DNA of 64,000 bases from Combretum micranthum (lineage: Eukaryota > Streptophyta > Magnoliopsida > Myrtales > Combretaceae), in NCBI GenBank assembly GCA_024138025.1, contig JAMXBD010002774.1:62001-126000 (forward strand), read 5' to 3'. The notes beneath the pieces are model-generated. The model worked only from the letters and a program-made list of their open reading frames with translations, was not told the origin of the DNA and searched no databases. Both the position numbers and the translations under genes were made by a program. Below are positions 37,912-48,790 of the stretch, piece by piece (position 1 is the first letter of the stretch; every line of letters begins with the position of its first letter).

Positions 37912-38592
37912 TGAATTAGGTTAAATGTGATAAAATAAAAAAAAATTACAATTGGAGCTTGGGAGGGGGGCATTCACGCCGGTTTTGAGCTTGTGGGGGA
38001 AGGGAAATTTGATTTTTTTTTTTTGATTTGCTTTTTGAATTGTGTACCATTGTCATAATTGTCTTAATTTTAAGGACAAAAAGTTATTTAGAAAGGTGAT
38101 TGATTGAGTGATGGTAAGAGTTGAAATATAGAGTGTGCAAATAGGTAGTATAGGTGGTACTTGTGAATAGTGAAGAATAGTAGACAAGACAATTTAATTT
38201 CCGTAGTAAAAATACGAATAAAAAGGCTATAACTGTATTTTTCATAAGCGGAAAATTATGAAAAATATATTTTTGAAATCCTTATTTTATTTCGGTTCAA
38301 ATGAGTACTCATAAGTAAATTTTTGAAATTCTAGTTCCGGGGACGTTTTTCTATAATGGGTCTCGGGATGACCCGGAATTGAAATTTTCTTAAAATCTGA
38401 TATTTTCTTGGTTTGAAATATAATCAAGAACTATATTCAAATTAAATTTTCTTAGAAAAGTTTCTTAATTGGAAACCGAGGAAAAGCCAATTAGGGTTCC
38501 TAGTTCTCACTCTAGACTTGAGCTATTCCGGTTTAGGGTTTTGGTTTCCGGTTCTAGGGTTATCTTGGCTACTTGAAAAACCGGGGTTTACA

Positions 38593-38605
38593 ACCTACCC
38601 ACCTT
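38593..38605 (-). promoter_or_regulatory. Polypurine tract of element C
   Basis: Minus strand AAGGTGGGTAGGT directly abuts the 3' LTR (TGTAAACC). The preceding GAGGACAAAACTC stretch is typical of the end of Tekay polyproteins. Confidence 0.8.
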
Positions 38606-38621
38606 AAAAAGAGTTTTGTCC

Positions 38622-39900
38622 TCAAAACTGAACTGACGTACCTTGATTCTCAAACAACTCGGGGTATTTCCTTCGGATTTCCTCTTCAGCTTCCCAAGTT
38701 GCTTCCTCAGAAGCGTGGTTTCTCCACAATACTTTAACATATCGGATCTCTTTATTCCGAAGCTTCTGAGTTTTCTTATCCAAGATTTCTACTGGATGCT
38801 CTTCGTATGTGAGATTCTCCTTTAATCGAATGGGTTCCAATTCCACTATCCGCTCAGGGTCAGGTACATACTTCCTTAACACTGATACGTGGAACACATT
38901 ATGAACTCCTGACAAGCTTGGCGGTAAGGCTAGCCGATAGGCCAAATCTCCCACTCTTTCCAAAATTTCAAAGGGCCCAATATACCTTGGGCTTAATTTC
39001 CCTTGAGCCCGCATCCTCTTTATGCTCTTGATTGGGTTTATCTTTAGATAGACATGATTGCCTACTTGAAATTCCAGTTCTCTTCTCTTCAGATCAACCC
39101 AACTCTTTTGTCTGTCTTGAGCTTCTTTCATTTTCTGTTGAATAACCTGGACCTTATCAGCTGCTTCCTGAACCAATTCAGGCCCAATAGCTAGCTTTTC
39201 CACATCATCCCAAAACAGAGGGGACCTACAACGCCGTCCATATAAGGCTTCGTAGGTGGCATCTGAATGGTTGAGTGGTAGCTATTGTTATAGGCAAACT
39301 CAATTAGAGGTATGTGATTATCCCAACTTCCTTTAAATTCCAATATGCAAGCTCTTAACATATCCTCTAAGGTCTGAATGGTTCGCTCAGACTGTCCATC
39401 TGTCTGAGGATGGTAGGCAGTACTGAAATGCAACTTGGTGCCTAGGCTCTTTTGTAAGCTCGTCCAGAACTTCGATACAAACCTTGGATCCCGATCTGAA
39501 ATGATTCCTGCTGGAATACCATGGAGTCGCACAATCTCCTTGATGTAGATCCTAGCCAATTTGTCCAACGAATAGGTCATATTAATTGGTAGGAAGTGTG
39601 TTGACTTCGTCAAACGATCCACTATTACCCATACTGCATCACGCCCAATGGAGGTTCTCGGGAATCCATACACAAAGTCCATTGAAATCTGATCCCACTT
39701 CCATTCGGGGATAGGTAGTGGCTTTAATAATCCTCCTGGCCGTTGATGTTCTACTTTAACTTGCTGACACACGGCGCACTTCATAACATAATCCGCCACA
39801 TCCCTTTCAATCCATTCCACAATAGTGGCTTTTTATGTCTTGATACATTTTTGTACCTCCCGGATGCACATGTAACCGGAGTTGTGAGCTTCGCTCATGA
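38622..39900 (-). pseudogene. Element C integrase with C-terminal chromodomain (frameshifted)
   Basis: Integrase inserts the reverse-transcribed copy into chromosomes; the chromodomain is thought to guide it to marked chromatin. Minus-strand reading from about 39900: LRLHVHPGG (finger His pair), CAVCQQVK (finger Cys pair, about 39770), the core acidic residues in MDFVYGFP, SDRDPRF and GQSERTI, then, after a frameshift near 39255, YEALYGRRCRSPLFWDD. The last 193 codons (39203-38622) carry PRYIGPFEI, HNVFHVSVLRKY and a chromodomain: HPVEILD, VKVLWRNH, EATWE. Another frame break is near 39830. The Cys/His, DDE and chromodomain patterns are clear, so family confidence is high. The gene is broken. 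Confidence 0.93.
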
Positions 39901-39949
39901 TTTCCTTCTCAGTTCTTCATCTTCGGTACACACAATCTCCTTTCATCCT

Positions 39950-40679
39950 AACCACCTCTTCATCATTAGGGTAAAGTCACTATACTTCCCTTTGAGCACT
40001 TCTTCCTTGATCTTCTTTATCCTCATCATATCTTTGAGCTTCTTTAATCCTGTCGATCAAGGTGGGTTCCATAACCAAATTTGCGATCTCCATCTCGACA
40101 TCTTGCCCTACGAATTCAATTCTTAACCGTTCGAATTCCCTTATCAGCTCTTTTTGCTCTGTGATTAGGGCTGCTACTTCTCCATAATTCTTTCTGCTCA
40201 AGGCATCAGCCACAGCATTTACCTTTCCCGGACAGTAATTGATTCCCAAGTCATAGTCCTTTATGAGTTCAACCACCTCTCTGCCTCATGTTTAACTCTT
40301 TTTGTGTGAACAAATATTTGAGACTCTACTCTTATGATCTGTGTACACTTCACACCTTTGTCCATACAAATAATGTCTCCATAACTTCAAGGCAAAAAAC
40401 CACAGCGGCCAACTCCAAATCGTTGTAGGATGTTCTGTTATGAGGCCTTAATTGCCTGGAGGCATAGGCAATGACTTTTCCCTCTTGCATCAGTACACAT
40501 CCGAGGCCATTCCTGGAGGCGTCACTATACACTGTGTAAGGTTTTTCGGGGTCAGGCAATACCAAATTGGAGCTAACACTAAGCGCCGTTTCAACTCTTG
40601 GAAACTTTTCTCCTCTTATCTGTCCATTCGAATTTCTCATTCTTTTGTGTCAGTTGAGTCAGAGGTTTGGCAATCTTGA
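39950..40679 (-). pseudogene. Element C RNase H region (frameshifted)
   Basis: This degrades the RNA strand during reverse transcription. Visible in order: [19 protein letters not shown] (first catalytic Asp), [23 protein letters not shown] (catalytic Glu), then, after a frame break near 40300, the end motif INYCPGKVNAVADALSR at about 40220. These are standard Ty3/gypsy RNase H motifs. A poorly conserved linker to integrase follows, with frame breaks near 39960. It lies between RT and integrase, as expected. Confidence 0.92.
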
Positions 40680-41424
40680 GAAATCTTTCACAAACTTGCG
40701 GTAATAACCAGCCAAACCTAGGAAGCTTCTCACTTCGGTTACCATTTCGGGCTGTTTCCAATCCACTACAGCCTTAATCTTTTCGGGGTCAACGATATTC
40801 CTTCTCCGTCACACATGTCCAAGAAAGATATCTATCCAACCAAAAATCGCACTTAGATAGCTTGGCGTACAATTTATTTTCTCTTAAGGTTTGTAACGCC
40901 ATCCTTAGGTGCTCCTCATGTTGTTCTCTAGTTTGGATAGATCAAAATATCATCTATGAACACGATTACACACTTATCCAAGAGTGGTTTGTAAACTCGG
41001 TTATAAGGTCCATAAATGCAGCCGGTGCATTGGTTAACCAAATGGCATCACCAAGAACTCATAGTGCCGTACCGTGTCGAAAGGCTGTCTTAGGCACATC
41101 TTCCGGCTTTATTCTCAATGGTGATAAAACCGAGCGCAAATCAATGCGCAGAGAACACACTCCCCTGAAGCTGATGGCGAGGTTATCGTCGATTCTTGAT
41201 AGGAGGGGTATCGATTTTGATTGTGACTTTATTCAACTCCCGGTAATCGATACATAATCTCATAGACCCGTCCTTCTTCTTTACAAACAACACCGGTGCG
41301 CCCCATGGCGACACGCTGGGTCTTATGAATCCTTGATCCAAAAGCTTGCAATTGGGTTTTAATTCCTTTAATTCCACCGGGGCCATCCGGTATGGTGCCT
41401 TTGATATCGGTTCTGTACCTGGGC
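40680..41424 (-). pseudogene. Element C reverse transcriptase (frameshifted)
   Basis: The domain start [15 protein letters not shown] is at about 41424-41380, followed by [22 protein letters not shown] and [10 protein letters not shown] (about 41330-41240). The active-site block is VFIDDILIY at 40965-40939, where the two Asp bind metal. Reading frames shift between these blocks (around 41200 and 41080). The length and order match the gypsy RT of Tekay elements. Confidence 0.94.
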
Positions 41425-41839
41425 TAGAGTGATTTCAAAATCAATCTCTCTTTTTGGTGGTAAACCGGGTAAGACTTCGGGAAATACATCCTCAAACTTT
41501 TACCACGGGTATGTCTCTCTTTTCTCCTTTCTCCTCTCTAACCCAAGCATCTTCTATTGGCACAATTTCCTCATCTTCCATCATTAGCTCAAAGGAGCTT
41601 AACCCGTAATCTCTTCGCACCATGTCTCTCCAAGGAAGTCTACTCTCTCCTTCCTGTGGTCATCAAAACTTATCATCTTTCTTTGAATCCACAATGGCTT
41701 TAACCTTACTTAGCCAATTCATCCCAAGGATAACTTCATATTTACTCATCTCCAAACTATCAAATCGCTTGCTGAGATATGTCCTTGGATTTCTAGCAAA
41801 CAATCCTTTATTATCTCTCGGGTCGACACACACTACCTG

Positions 41840-42010
41840 TGGGTGTCTTAATCCTTAAGTTGTGGTGTCATGGCTATGGGTAGTCCAAGCTGCTTAGCCA
41901 AGCTGGTAGTGATAAAGGAGTGGGTTGCTCCCGTATCAAACAACACATAAGCTTCATTCCCATTTACTCCTATGCGTCCTGTTACCATAAACATTTATCA
42001 CTACTTGGTC
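41840..42010 (-). pseudogene. Element C aspartic protease region
   Basis: The minus strand reads GNEAYVLFDTGATHSFI (DTGATHSFI at 41937-41911), the active-site motif of plant gypsy proteases, then SLAKQLGLP. It would cleave the gag-pol polyprotein. It sits between the gag knuckles and RT; the stretch to about 41425 is the poorly conserved protease-RT linker, with disrupted frames. Confidence 0.9.
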
Positions 42011-42231
42011 CTAATCACTCAACAGCTATCTATTCCAAGGTTTCCAGATTTCAACTTTTCCTCTTTCACAGTTTTAATTTTCCTTTTTAAAACTTGCTAA
42101 GAAAACAAAGAACTTTTATTAAAAGGAACTTGTTACTGACCTGTCACAAGCCGCCATCTACATCATCGCCTTGGTCCAGTGCGGCCAGCTCCATGCCTTC
42201 CTCCTCATCATCCTCGATCATCCATTGGCCT

Positions 42232-43540
42232 TCAAAGTTGTACAGCCGCATCCCATGCATGGCCGAAGCTGCACGCTTCCACCCTTGCTACCAGATCTTT
42301 GGGTGTTATCATTTCCGGATTTCCATAAGGGGGTAGTCCACACTTTTCCGTTGAGGGCACTCGGAGGTTACGTGGCCCTTTTCCTTGCAAAGGTAGCAGG
42401 TTATTGCCATCTTCTTTGGGCAAGCATAGACTAGATGGCCTGCCTCGCCACAAAGAAGCACTTGCCCTTCAGCTGTGGGCATTGTCTTGGGTAGTGGCTT
42501 CCTTTGCACTTCCAACAGGAAATGTTGGGCTTGGTTTGGTTGAACTTTCCACCATGGTTATCCTTAAATCCATGGTAAGGCTTGAATCTTTTCCCTTTAT
42601 AGCTTGAGCTGGAGGCGTCAAAGTGCCTTTTTCCGAACACTCTTTTGTCCGATTCAACATACTTCCTCTTCTTGGCCCCTTCAATCAACCGGGCCTTCTC
42701 AATTACCTCAAGGTAGGTCGGCAACCAGATTCCTGTATCTTACCCTTAGGTCTTCATCGAGACCTTCCAAGAATACTTGTTTTTGCAGTTCCTCACTATT
42801 TTTGTATGATTCAGGAGCATACTGCACAGGTGATTGAATTCCGTCTCGTACTGCTCAATCGTTCTGCCTCTTTGTCTCACATGCAAGAAATCTGCTATAC
42901 CTCACTCGGAGGCTGGCAGGGAAAGTAGTTCTCTAGGAACTCTACGAAAGGTCTCCCAGCTAATCGGGGGTGCCAAACTCCTTCGTTTCGATTCCCACCA
43001 TACCCGTGCGTTATACCTAACATGTAGGTGCCGTACTCCAATCGGAGATGTGGTGGAGTCTCGTAAGCTGCAAAGGAGCGCTCAATTTGAGCTAACCAAT
43101 CCTCTGCCTCGTCGGGCTTTCCAAATGCCCCTTCAAAGTAGCGATTGCTCTTTATAAAATCGGGGAGGGAACTCCTTTGGTATCCTCTTTGTGGTGGAGG
43201 GGGTGGATAGCGAGCATTATAGATTGCTCCTCAGGTGGTAAGGGAATCTCCGCTTGCATTCTCTATATGGCGGGGGTGGTGGAGGTGGTGGTAGAGGTGC
43301 CGAATCCCTTGATACTTGGTTCGGGATTCGGGGTTGGTTTTGATTTTGGTTTTGGATGAATGCAGCAAACATGTTTGTTAAATTCCCAATTGCATTCATC
43401 ATTGCTACTTGGGGATCGAGCTGAGCAGCTTCAGGTGGGTTAGCTTGGGGGTGATCTGGCTGGTTCGCGCTACTAGCCTCGCTTGGGAGTGGTTCTTGCT
43501 CCCTATTTCGGTTTCTCCGGTTTCGACTGTTACATAATGT
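42232..43540 (-). pseudogene. Element C gag with three zinc knuckles (frameshifted)
   Basis: Gag forms the particle that packages element RNA. From the 5' side: a basic start (RNRRNRNRE, about 43520), a Gln/Asn-rich stretch, a run of eight Pro (near 43290), the capsid core with ARVWWES and SWETF (about 43000-42940), then KRKYVESDKR. Three Cys-His knuckles follow: CWKCKGSHYPRQC (about 42515), LCGEAGHLVYAC (about 42450, the first Cys of its CxxC appears altered or frame-shifted) and CYLCKEKGHVTSEC (about 42390). Frame changes near 43220, 42725 and 42480 break it. No clear in-frame ATG was found for the N-terminus. Confidence 0.88.
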
Positions 43541-44261
43541 CTTAATAAGTTTTATTTCTTCTTCAAAGTTTTGCGGTTTATAAAACTTTGATTAAGGAAT
43601 TTGCGAAAATTTTAGGAATAATTTAAAGAACTATAGAATTTACAAAAGACTCAAAGAAAATTAAAATTCCAAATCGTTCACAAAAAGGCTCTTAGAGCAA
43701 AGAAATCATAGCAATCGAAGGAATTCCAAATCAAGAAATCATAATAACAAAGGATTTCTGAATCAAGTGATGATATGAATGGGAATATGTTTATGCAATT
43801 AAGTATAATGAATGTAGTCTACTACTAGTGCAAAAGTATGATGTTTGTGAAACTTCATTCTTGGAATCAACATAATACTTCATTGATTTGATGTGCCGTA
43901 CAAGAGTTGTTTTTCAAATAAGCTTACAAAATTAGACAACACAAATCAAATCTTCCGATACTAGCCGATAACGTCTATCTAACAACATCTAAGGACATGG
44001 AAAGGAAAAAGACAAGGAAAGGAAAGACAACATACTAAACCATAAAGAGATCCTAAGGCAAATTGGCATCCCGCATTGCCTACTATTCAAAAGAAATACT
44101 ATTGGACTCTATGGGATACTCGACTCTATTCCTCCATGGTTCACTCAGAGTCGTCTGGTGTGGGGCTAGGGAGTCGTTCGACTAGAAGATCCTCCATCAT
44201 CCTTTCGGATGAACTGACTTAGTATGCCCTACAGTCAACCTCCTTCTCCTAGCGGGTCGGG
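43541..44261. other. Spacer between the extra ORF and gag in element C
   Basis: AT-rich, no conserved reading frame recognised on either strand. Confidence 0.5.
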
Positions 44262-45331
44262 CTAAGGGCTCGGTTCTTCTTCTTCCTCTTCTTCTTCTTC
44301 TTCTCTCATCTCTTGATCCCTCTTGATTGTTTCCTCTCTATCAACTCTATTATTGGATTCACTCCTATTTCCCATTTCTCTATCCACTTCTCTTCCAGCT
44401 TCCTCCCAAATCCTGTTCCATCTATCTCTGAATTCACCCATCATATCCTCAACTTCATTTATTCTCCCAAGGTTGGAACTACCGGCTCGGGGGCTATGGC
44501 ATCAACCTCAGGGGGACGCTCGCCTACCGGGTATATGTCCTTCCACATGGTGGGGTCAAACTGGTTCAATCCTCCCACTATCGGGTATGTCAAGATCCCT
44601 ATCAAAATCCCATACAACTGGTTCTGGTAGTTGGTTGGGTTGTTCTGGAGCTATGGCTGGTGGGGTAGGAGATCTAGGTATTTCCTCTTCCTGCCAATTC
44701 GGGTCCTCCTCAGGATCCTCTTCCTCTTCAGAATCATCCATATTATTATTCTCTTCCACATTATTTCCTTCATTTGCATCTTCTTCTTCCATAACCGGGG
44801 CATTAATCAAATGTACTCCTCCATTTCCTACTTGTGGGGCTGGAGCTCCTCCTAAAAATGGTATAAGATCAAGGTATCTAGCTTGCCATAATATGTGATT
44901 TCTGATATCCGCAAGATTCCATTCTCTATGGTCATCAAGATCATCATGGGCATGCACATAGAGAGGTCCTATACCATGCCACATCCTAAAATCTGGGTGG
45001 GTGGGGTTCCTTCATTCTTTAAGATAAATGTAGCTTCTCTTAGCATGGGTTCTCCAGCATATTCCACCATTACTCTTTCCAAAGTATAGATAGTCTCCAT
45101 CATGGTCCATCTCCTTCTTCTAATCGGATCATATCTTAGTTGATCTATAACTGATATCCATCTTGTATACCTTAGACCTTCCTTCCACAATTTATACATC
45201 TCTTTTATAGTTCTAGGTCGTTGCACTAATGCAAAGTCTTCGCATAACACCCTTAACCTTAGCCGATATTCCACCATAGTCTCATTCAGGCTTTTTGTGA
45301 AGTTTCTAGCTCTTTCACGGGTTTCACCCAA
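44262..45331 (-). pseudogene. Unassigned ORF between primer site and gag of element C
   Basis: Three minus-strand blocks are compatible with one former ORF of about 350 codons: 45331-44969, 44984-44556 (frame change in a CCCACCCACCC run near 44990) and, after another change near 44560, 44550-44262. The first part is basic and Arg/Glu-rich (MGETRERARNFTKSL, YRLRLRVLCEDF, KLWKEGLRYTRW). Then comes WHGIGPLYVHAHDD and LWQARYLDLIPFLGG, then an acidic low-complexity tail with DDSEEEEDPEEDP and PTPPAIAPEQP, and finally a coil-like stretch ending in a run of Glu. It is not gag, which follows separately, and I do not recognise the family. Some large plant gypsy elements carry an ORF ahead of gag; none is known to me for Tekay. 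Confidence 0.6.
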
Positions 45332-45444
45332 AGAAACCTACAACAAGAAAACTATTAATTAGCCTAGCTTTAACTCCAATTTTATCCTAGTTACTTAATT
45401 CTAGGTTCGGTTTTAAACTCTATTGTCATGCTTAATAACCTAGT

Positions 45445-45456
45445 GCTCTGATACCA
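45445..45456 (-). promoter_or_regulatory. Primer binding site of element C (initiator tRNA-Met)
   Basis: Minus-strand TGGTATCAGAGC, complementary to the 3' end of plant initiator tRNA-Met, 8 bp inside the 5' LTR. This confirms the minus orientation. Confidence 0.93.
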
Positions 45457-45464
45457 ACTTAAAC

Positions 45465-48400
45465 TGTCACGCCCCATAGGGTACCCTAAACGTAACAGTC
45501 CGCCACATACCATATAAGATTCCCGAATTACCGCCTTAGTCTTTCGAGAGCCTTATATAGATGTAAGGCGTACCTTTACACAATAGAGTACAAGTCCAAA
45601 TGGAGATAAAAGCTTAATTTGGCATGCATTAGCAGTAGGATATAATTCATGAACATAAATAAATATTACAAATCTAAGGGGCATTCCCCGCAAAAGAATA
45701 ATTAACGGTCTTATACAGTCATCCAAGTCTTAGAAGTTTCCTATGGAAGTCTAAAACATAAATTCCAACTTCTAGGGGAAACTCCTAGCTTCTGTACCTG
45801 TTCAGCCGGGTCACGTCGCCTAAGCCACAAATGGGATAGCTGCAAAAGGAATGGACTGTAGGGACGTAAGCTAACTAGCTTAGTGAGTGTAATCTTCCAC
45901 AATAACATTCATGTCACAACAATTCAAGCAAGTTATTAATCAAGCAAGTGTATGCATCAAACACGTGAGTTCAACATACATATGACCAACCGGAAATCAT
46001 ATGTGGATGGAATTGCGCCCTCCATCCCGGGTTAGCAGATTAACGACTACTGCGGTACTACAATATGCCGTTTATGGTTCACGGTTAACCTACGATTATT
46101 CGATGTCGTTTATGGTTCACGACTAACCTACGATTATTCGATGTCGTTTATGGTTCACGACTAACCTACAAATGCTAATGCTCCTTCCCCTTGTGATATG
46201 CACATGTCAATTTAGCATTAGTCCAAGTAGTTGATTAAGCCATTTACTTAGGCGATCAAACAATTTCTCAAACAATCCATCATAGCTAAGTACACAACCA
46301 AAATTTATCATCCGGTTTCGATATTCTTAATTTGAGTTCTCACATCATCATCAACATATAATTTCCCATTATTTCCCATCATTCATATTCCATTCATTTG
46401 GCCTACATTCTAGTGCACTACTTTACAAGCACATACAATAAATGAATCGGGAAGAAAAACTCACTCGCCATTGGTTCGCCTTTCTTCTAGTAATAATAAT
46501 CCGGAGGCAAAGATTCAACGTCCTCGGGTTCTCCTATTCACATAAGAAATACCCTAATAAGTATTCTACCAACTTAGGATACTAAAACTCTAAGAAAACT
46601 TAGTGAAATCGAAATTCGCGTCATTTTCGAAGTTCCGTTTTAAAATGGCCATAACTTGGTCGTTTTAAGTCGGAATTTCGCAAATTTTATATCGATTTCT
46701 ATCTACTTCGGAAGAGCTTCTAAATATGAAGTTTAAATCAAGTTTTGAAAATATCTAAGCCTCAGAAATGAGGGATCAGATCTGTACAGCGGGTATATTG
46801 ATTCCAAAAATGCGGTTTTCATGAATGCACTTGAGATTCCTAAGTACAAATGAAACTAAATGCATGGTAATGATTTTCCCTATCATGAATGTCATGATAT
46901 GAACTCTAATGAGCCTAAGTTCTTATAACTCTTTAGATTTAAAGAATTTAAATAAACTTTTTCTTAGAAAACCATTTCATGCTATTGTTTAACAAGTGAG
47001 TTTACTACACTTGGTCACACCTACATATTACAAGGATTTTCTTTAGGAAAACTCCATTTATTTAAAGAAATTTTGACCCTTATATTAGTTATATCCTAAG
47101 GCCTTTATTTCTTTAATAAAATCTTCATTTGTAAACTTTTAAGTGGGTCTTTTACTAGGGTGGTTCCAAAAATCCGAATTTAGAAAATTCCATTTTCAAG
47201 TTGATTCCTTTAGGAAAAATGTATTTTATACTAAAACTTTAAGTATTTATTATACCTATACCCTAAGGACTTCATTTATTAAGAAAATACATTTTTGAAG
47301 TTGGAAAAAATAGTGTTTTCTAACCATATATCCATTATTACGAATTTTGTTTCAAGACTTTTAGCTCAAAACTTCTATTGGACTTCATTCTTGTTTCCAA
47401 ACATTTTCTTTAGTAAAACTCATTTAGACTCATGAAAATATATACCAAACATTATCTATTACCTATAGGCTTCATTTTTCTTGAAAAATATGTTTAGAAG
47501 TTGATAAAAGTGTTTTTAACCTAGGTTTCCAAAGTCATCCGAATTTACACAAGTTCATTTCTTGAAAAGTGTTTTCCTTTTTGACTTTATTAACTTATCT
47601 ACCCATAGATCTATATACTAAGAAGGTTATTTACTAAAGACAAAAGCATTAAAGACTATTAATGCACATAAACACAAAATAATGATGAGATCTTAAATGC
47701 CTACATGATTATGAGTAGTAAAATGATAGATCTATTATTTCAAATGCTTAAATGAGTTTTGAAAACATAAAAACTATATTTTTATAAAAGATCTTTTGTT
47801 TAAAATACTTTTTGATGGATAAACATAAAGCTTTTGGCATGAAAACTCCTTTAAATGTTAGATCTACTTTGTAATGGTTTAGTATTCTTGTTTTGACATT
47901 TCCTTGTCCCTAGCAAAAGCTCATGGATGAAAAGAGGAAATGGAAAGTTGTGTGTGTGTGTGGGGAGACTTTGGCTCACGGCAAAGGAGGGGAAATGGGG
48001 AGGATTTTGAGAGCTTTTACACTTTGTAAAAATTGAAAAGTGAAAGAATGAGGAAAGAGAGAGAAAATATGGCTTATATATAAAGTGGAATTAGGTTAAA
48101 ATGTGATAAAATAACAAAAAAAATTACAAATTGAAGCTTGGGAGGGGGGGCCATTCATGCCGGTTTTGGAGCTTATGGGGGAAGGGAAATTTGATTTTTT
48201 TTTATTTGATTTGCCTTGGTTTTGAATTGTGTACCACTTGTCATAAATTGTCTTAATTTTTAAGTGACAAAAAGTTATTTAGAAAGGTGATTGATTGAGT
48301 GATGGTAAGAGTTGAAATATAGAGTGTGCAGATAGGTAGTATAGGTGGTACTTATGAATAGTGAAGAATAGTAGACAAGACAATTTAATTTCCGGTAGTA

Positions 48401-48790
48401 AAGAAATACGAATAAAAAGACTATAACTGTATTTTTCATAGGTCGGAAAATTATGAAAAATATATTTTTGAAATCCTTATTTTATTTCGGTTCAAATGAG
48501 TACTCATAAGTAAATTTTTTAAATTCTAGTTCCGGGGCACGTTTTTCTATAATGGGTTCGGGATGACCCAGAATTGAAATTTTCTTAAAATCTGATATTT
48601 TCTTGGTTTGAAATATAATCAAGAACTATATTCAAGATTAAATTTTCTTAGAAAAGTTTCTTAATTGGAAACCGAGGAAAAGCCAGAATTAGGGTTCCTA
48701 GTTCTCACTCTAGACTTGAGCTATTGCGGTTTAGGGTTTTGGTTTCCGGTTCTAGGGTTATCTTGGCTACTTGAAAAACCGGGGTTTATA
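45465..48790 (-). mobile_element. 5' LTR of element C (right copy)
   Basis: Begins TGTCACGCCCC and ends GGTTTATA; 3326 bp. Against the left copy it has three 38 bp units instead of five, no long G run, and lacks about 95 bp corresponding to 37640-37734, which includes the splice-donor-like site. This is the LTR that would drive transcription. Confidence 0.95.
46067..46169. repeat. 38 bp tandem repeat, three units (right LTR of C)
   Basis: Same units as at 35706-35884, two fewer copies. Confidence 0.95.

Larger units (their letters stand above)
35098..38592 (-). mobile_element. 3' LTR of element C (left copy)
   Basis: Begins TGTCACGCCCC and ends GGTTTACA; 3495 bp. It has five 38 bp repeats (35706-35884), an uninterrupted run of 43 G (37784-37826), a TATATATAA-type box at 37911-37903 and a perfect-consensus donor CAG|GTAAGT at 37717. 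The inverted repeat is at 36357-36385. Confidence 0.95.
35098..48790 (-). mobile_element. Element C: two-LTR Tekay/Del-type Ty3/gypsy chromovirus
   Basis: Two LTRs in direct orientation (35098-38592 and 45465-48790) are flanked by a perfect GAGAG duplication (35093-35097 and 48791-48795). Total 13.69 kb, read on the minus strand. Order from the 5' side: LTR, initiator-Met primer site, an unassigned ORF, gag, protease, RT, RNase H, integrase with chromodomain, polypurine tract, LTR. RT before integrase sets Ty3/gypsy, and the C-terminal chromodomain with the long LTRs points to the Tekay/Del clade. Frameshifts occur in every coding block, so it is not autonomous. The LTRs are still very alike in unique sequence but differ by several indels, notably in repeats. 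It is the youngest layer of the right nest. Confidence 0.95.

Noticed and set aside
39743..45089. Several plus-strand ORFs of 60-190 codons across element C
   Set aside because: They mirror gag-pol and the extra ORF on the other strand and have no domain of their own.
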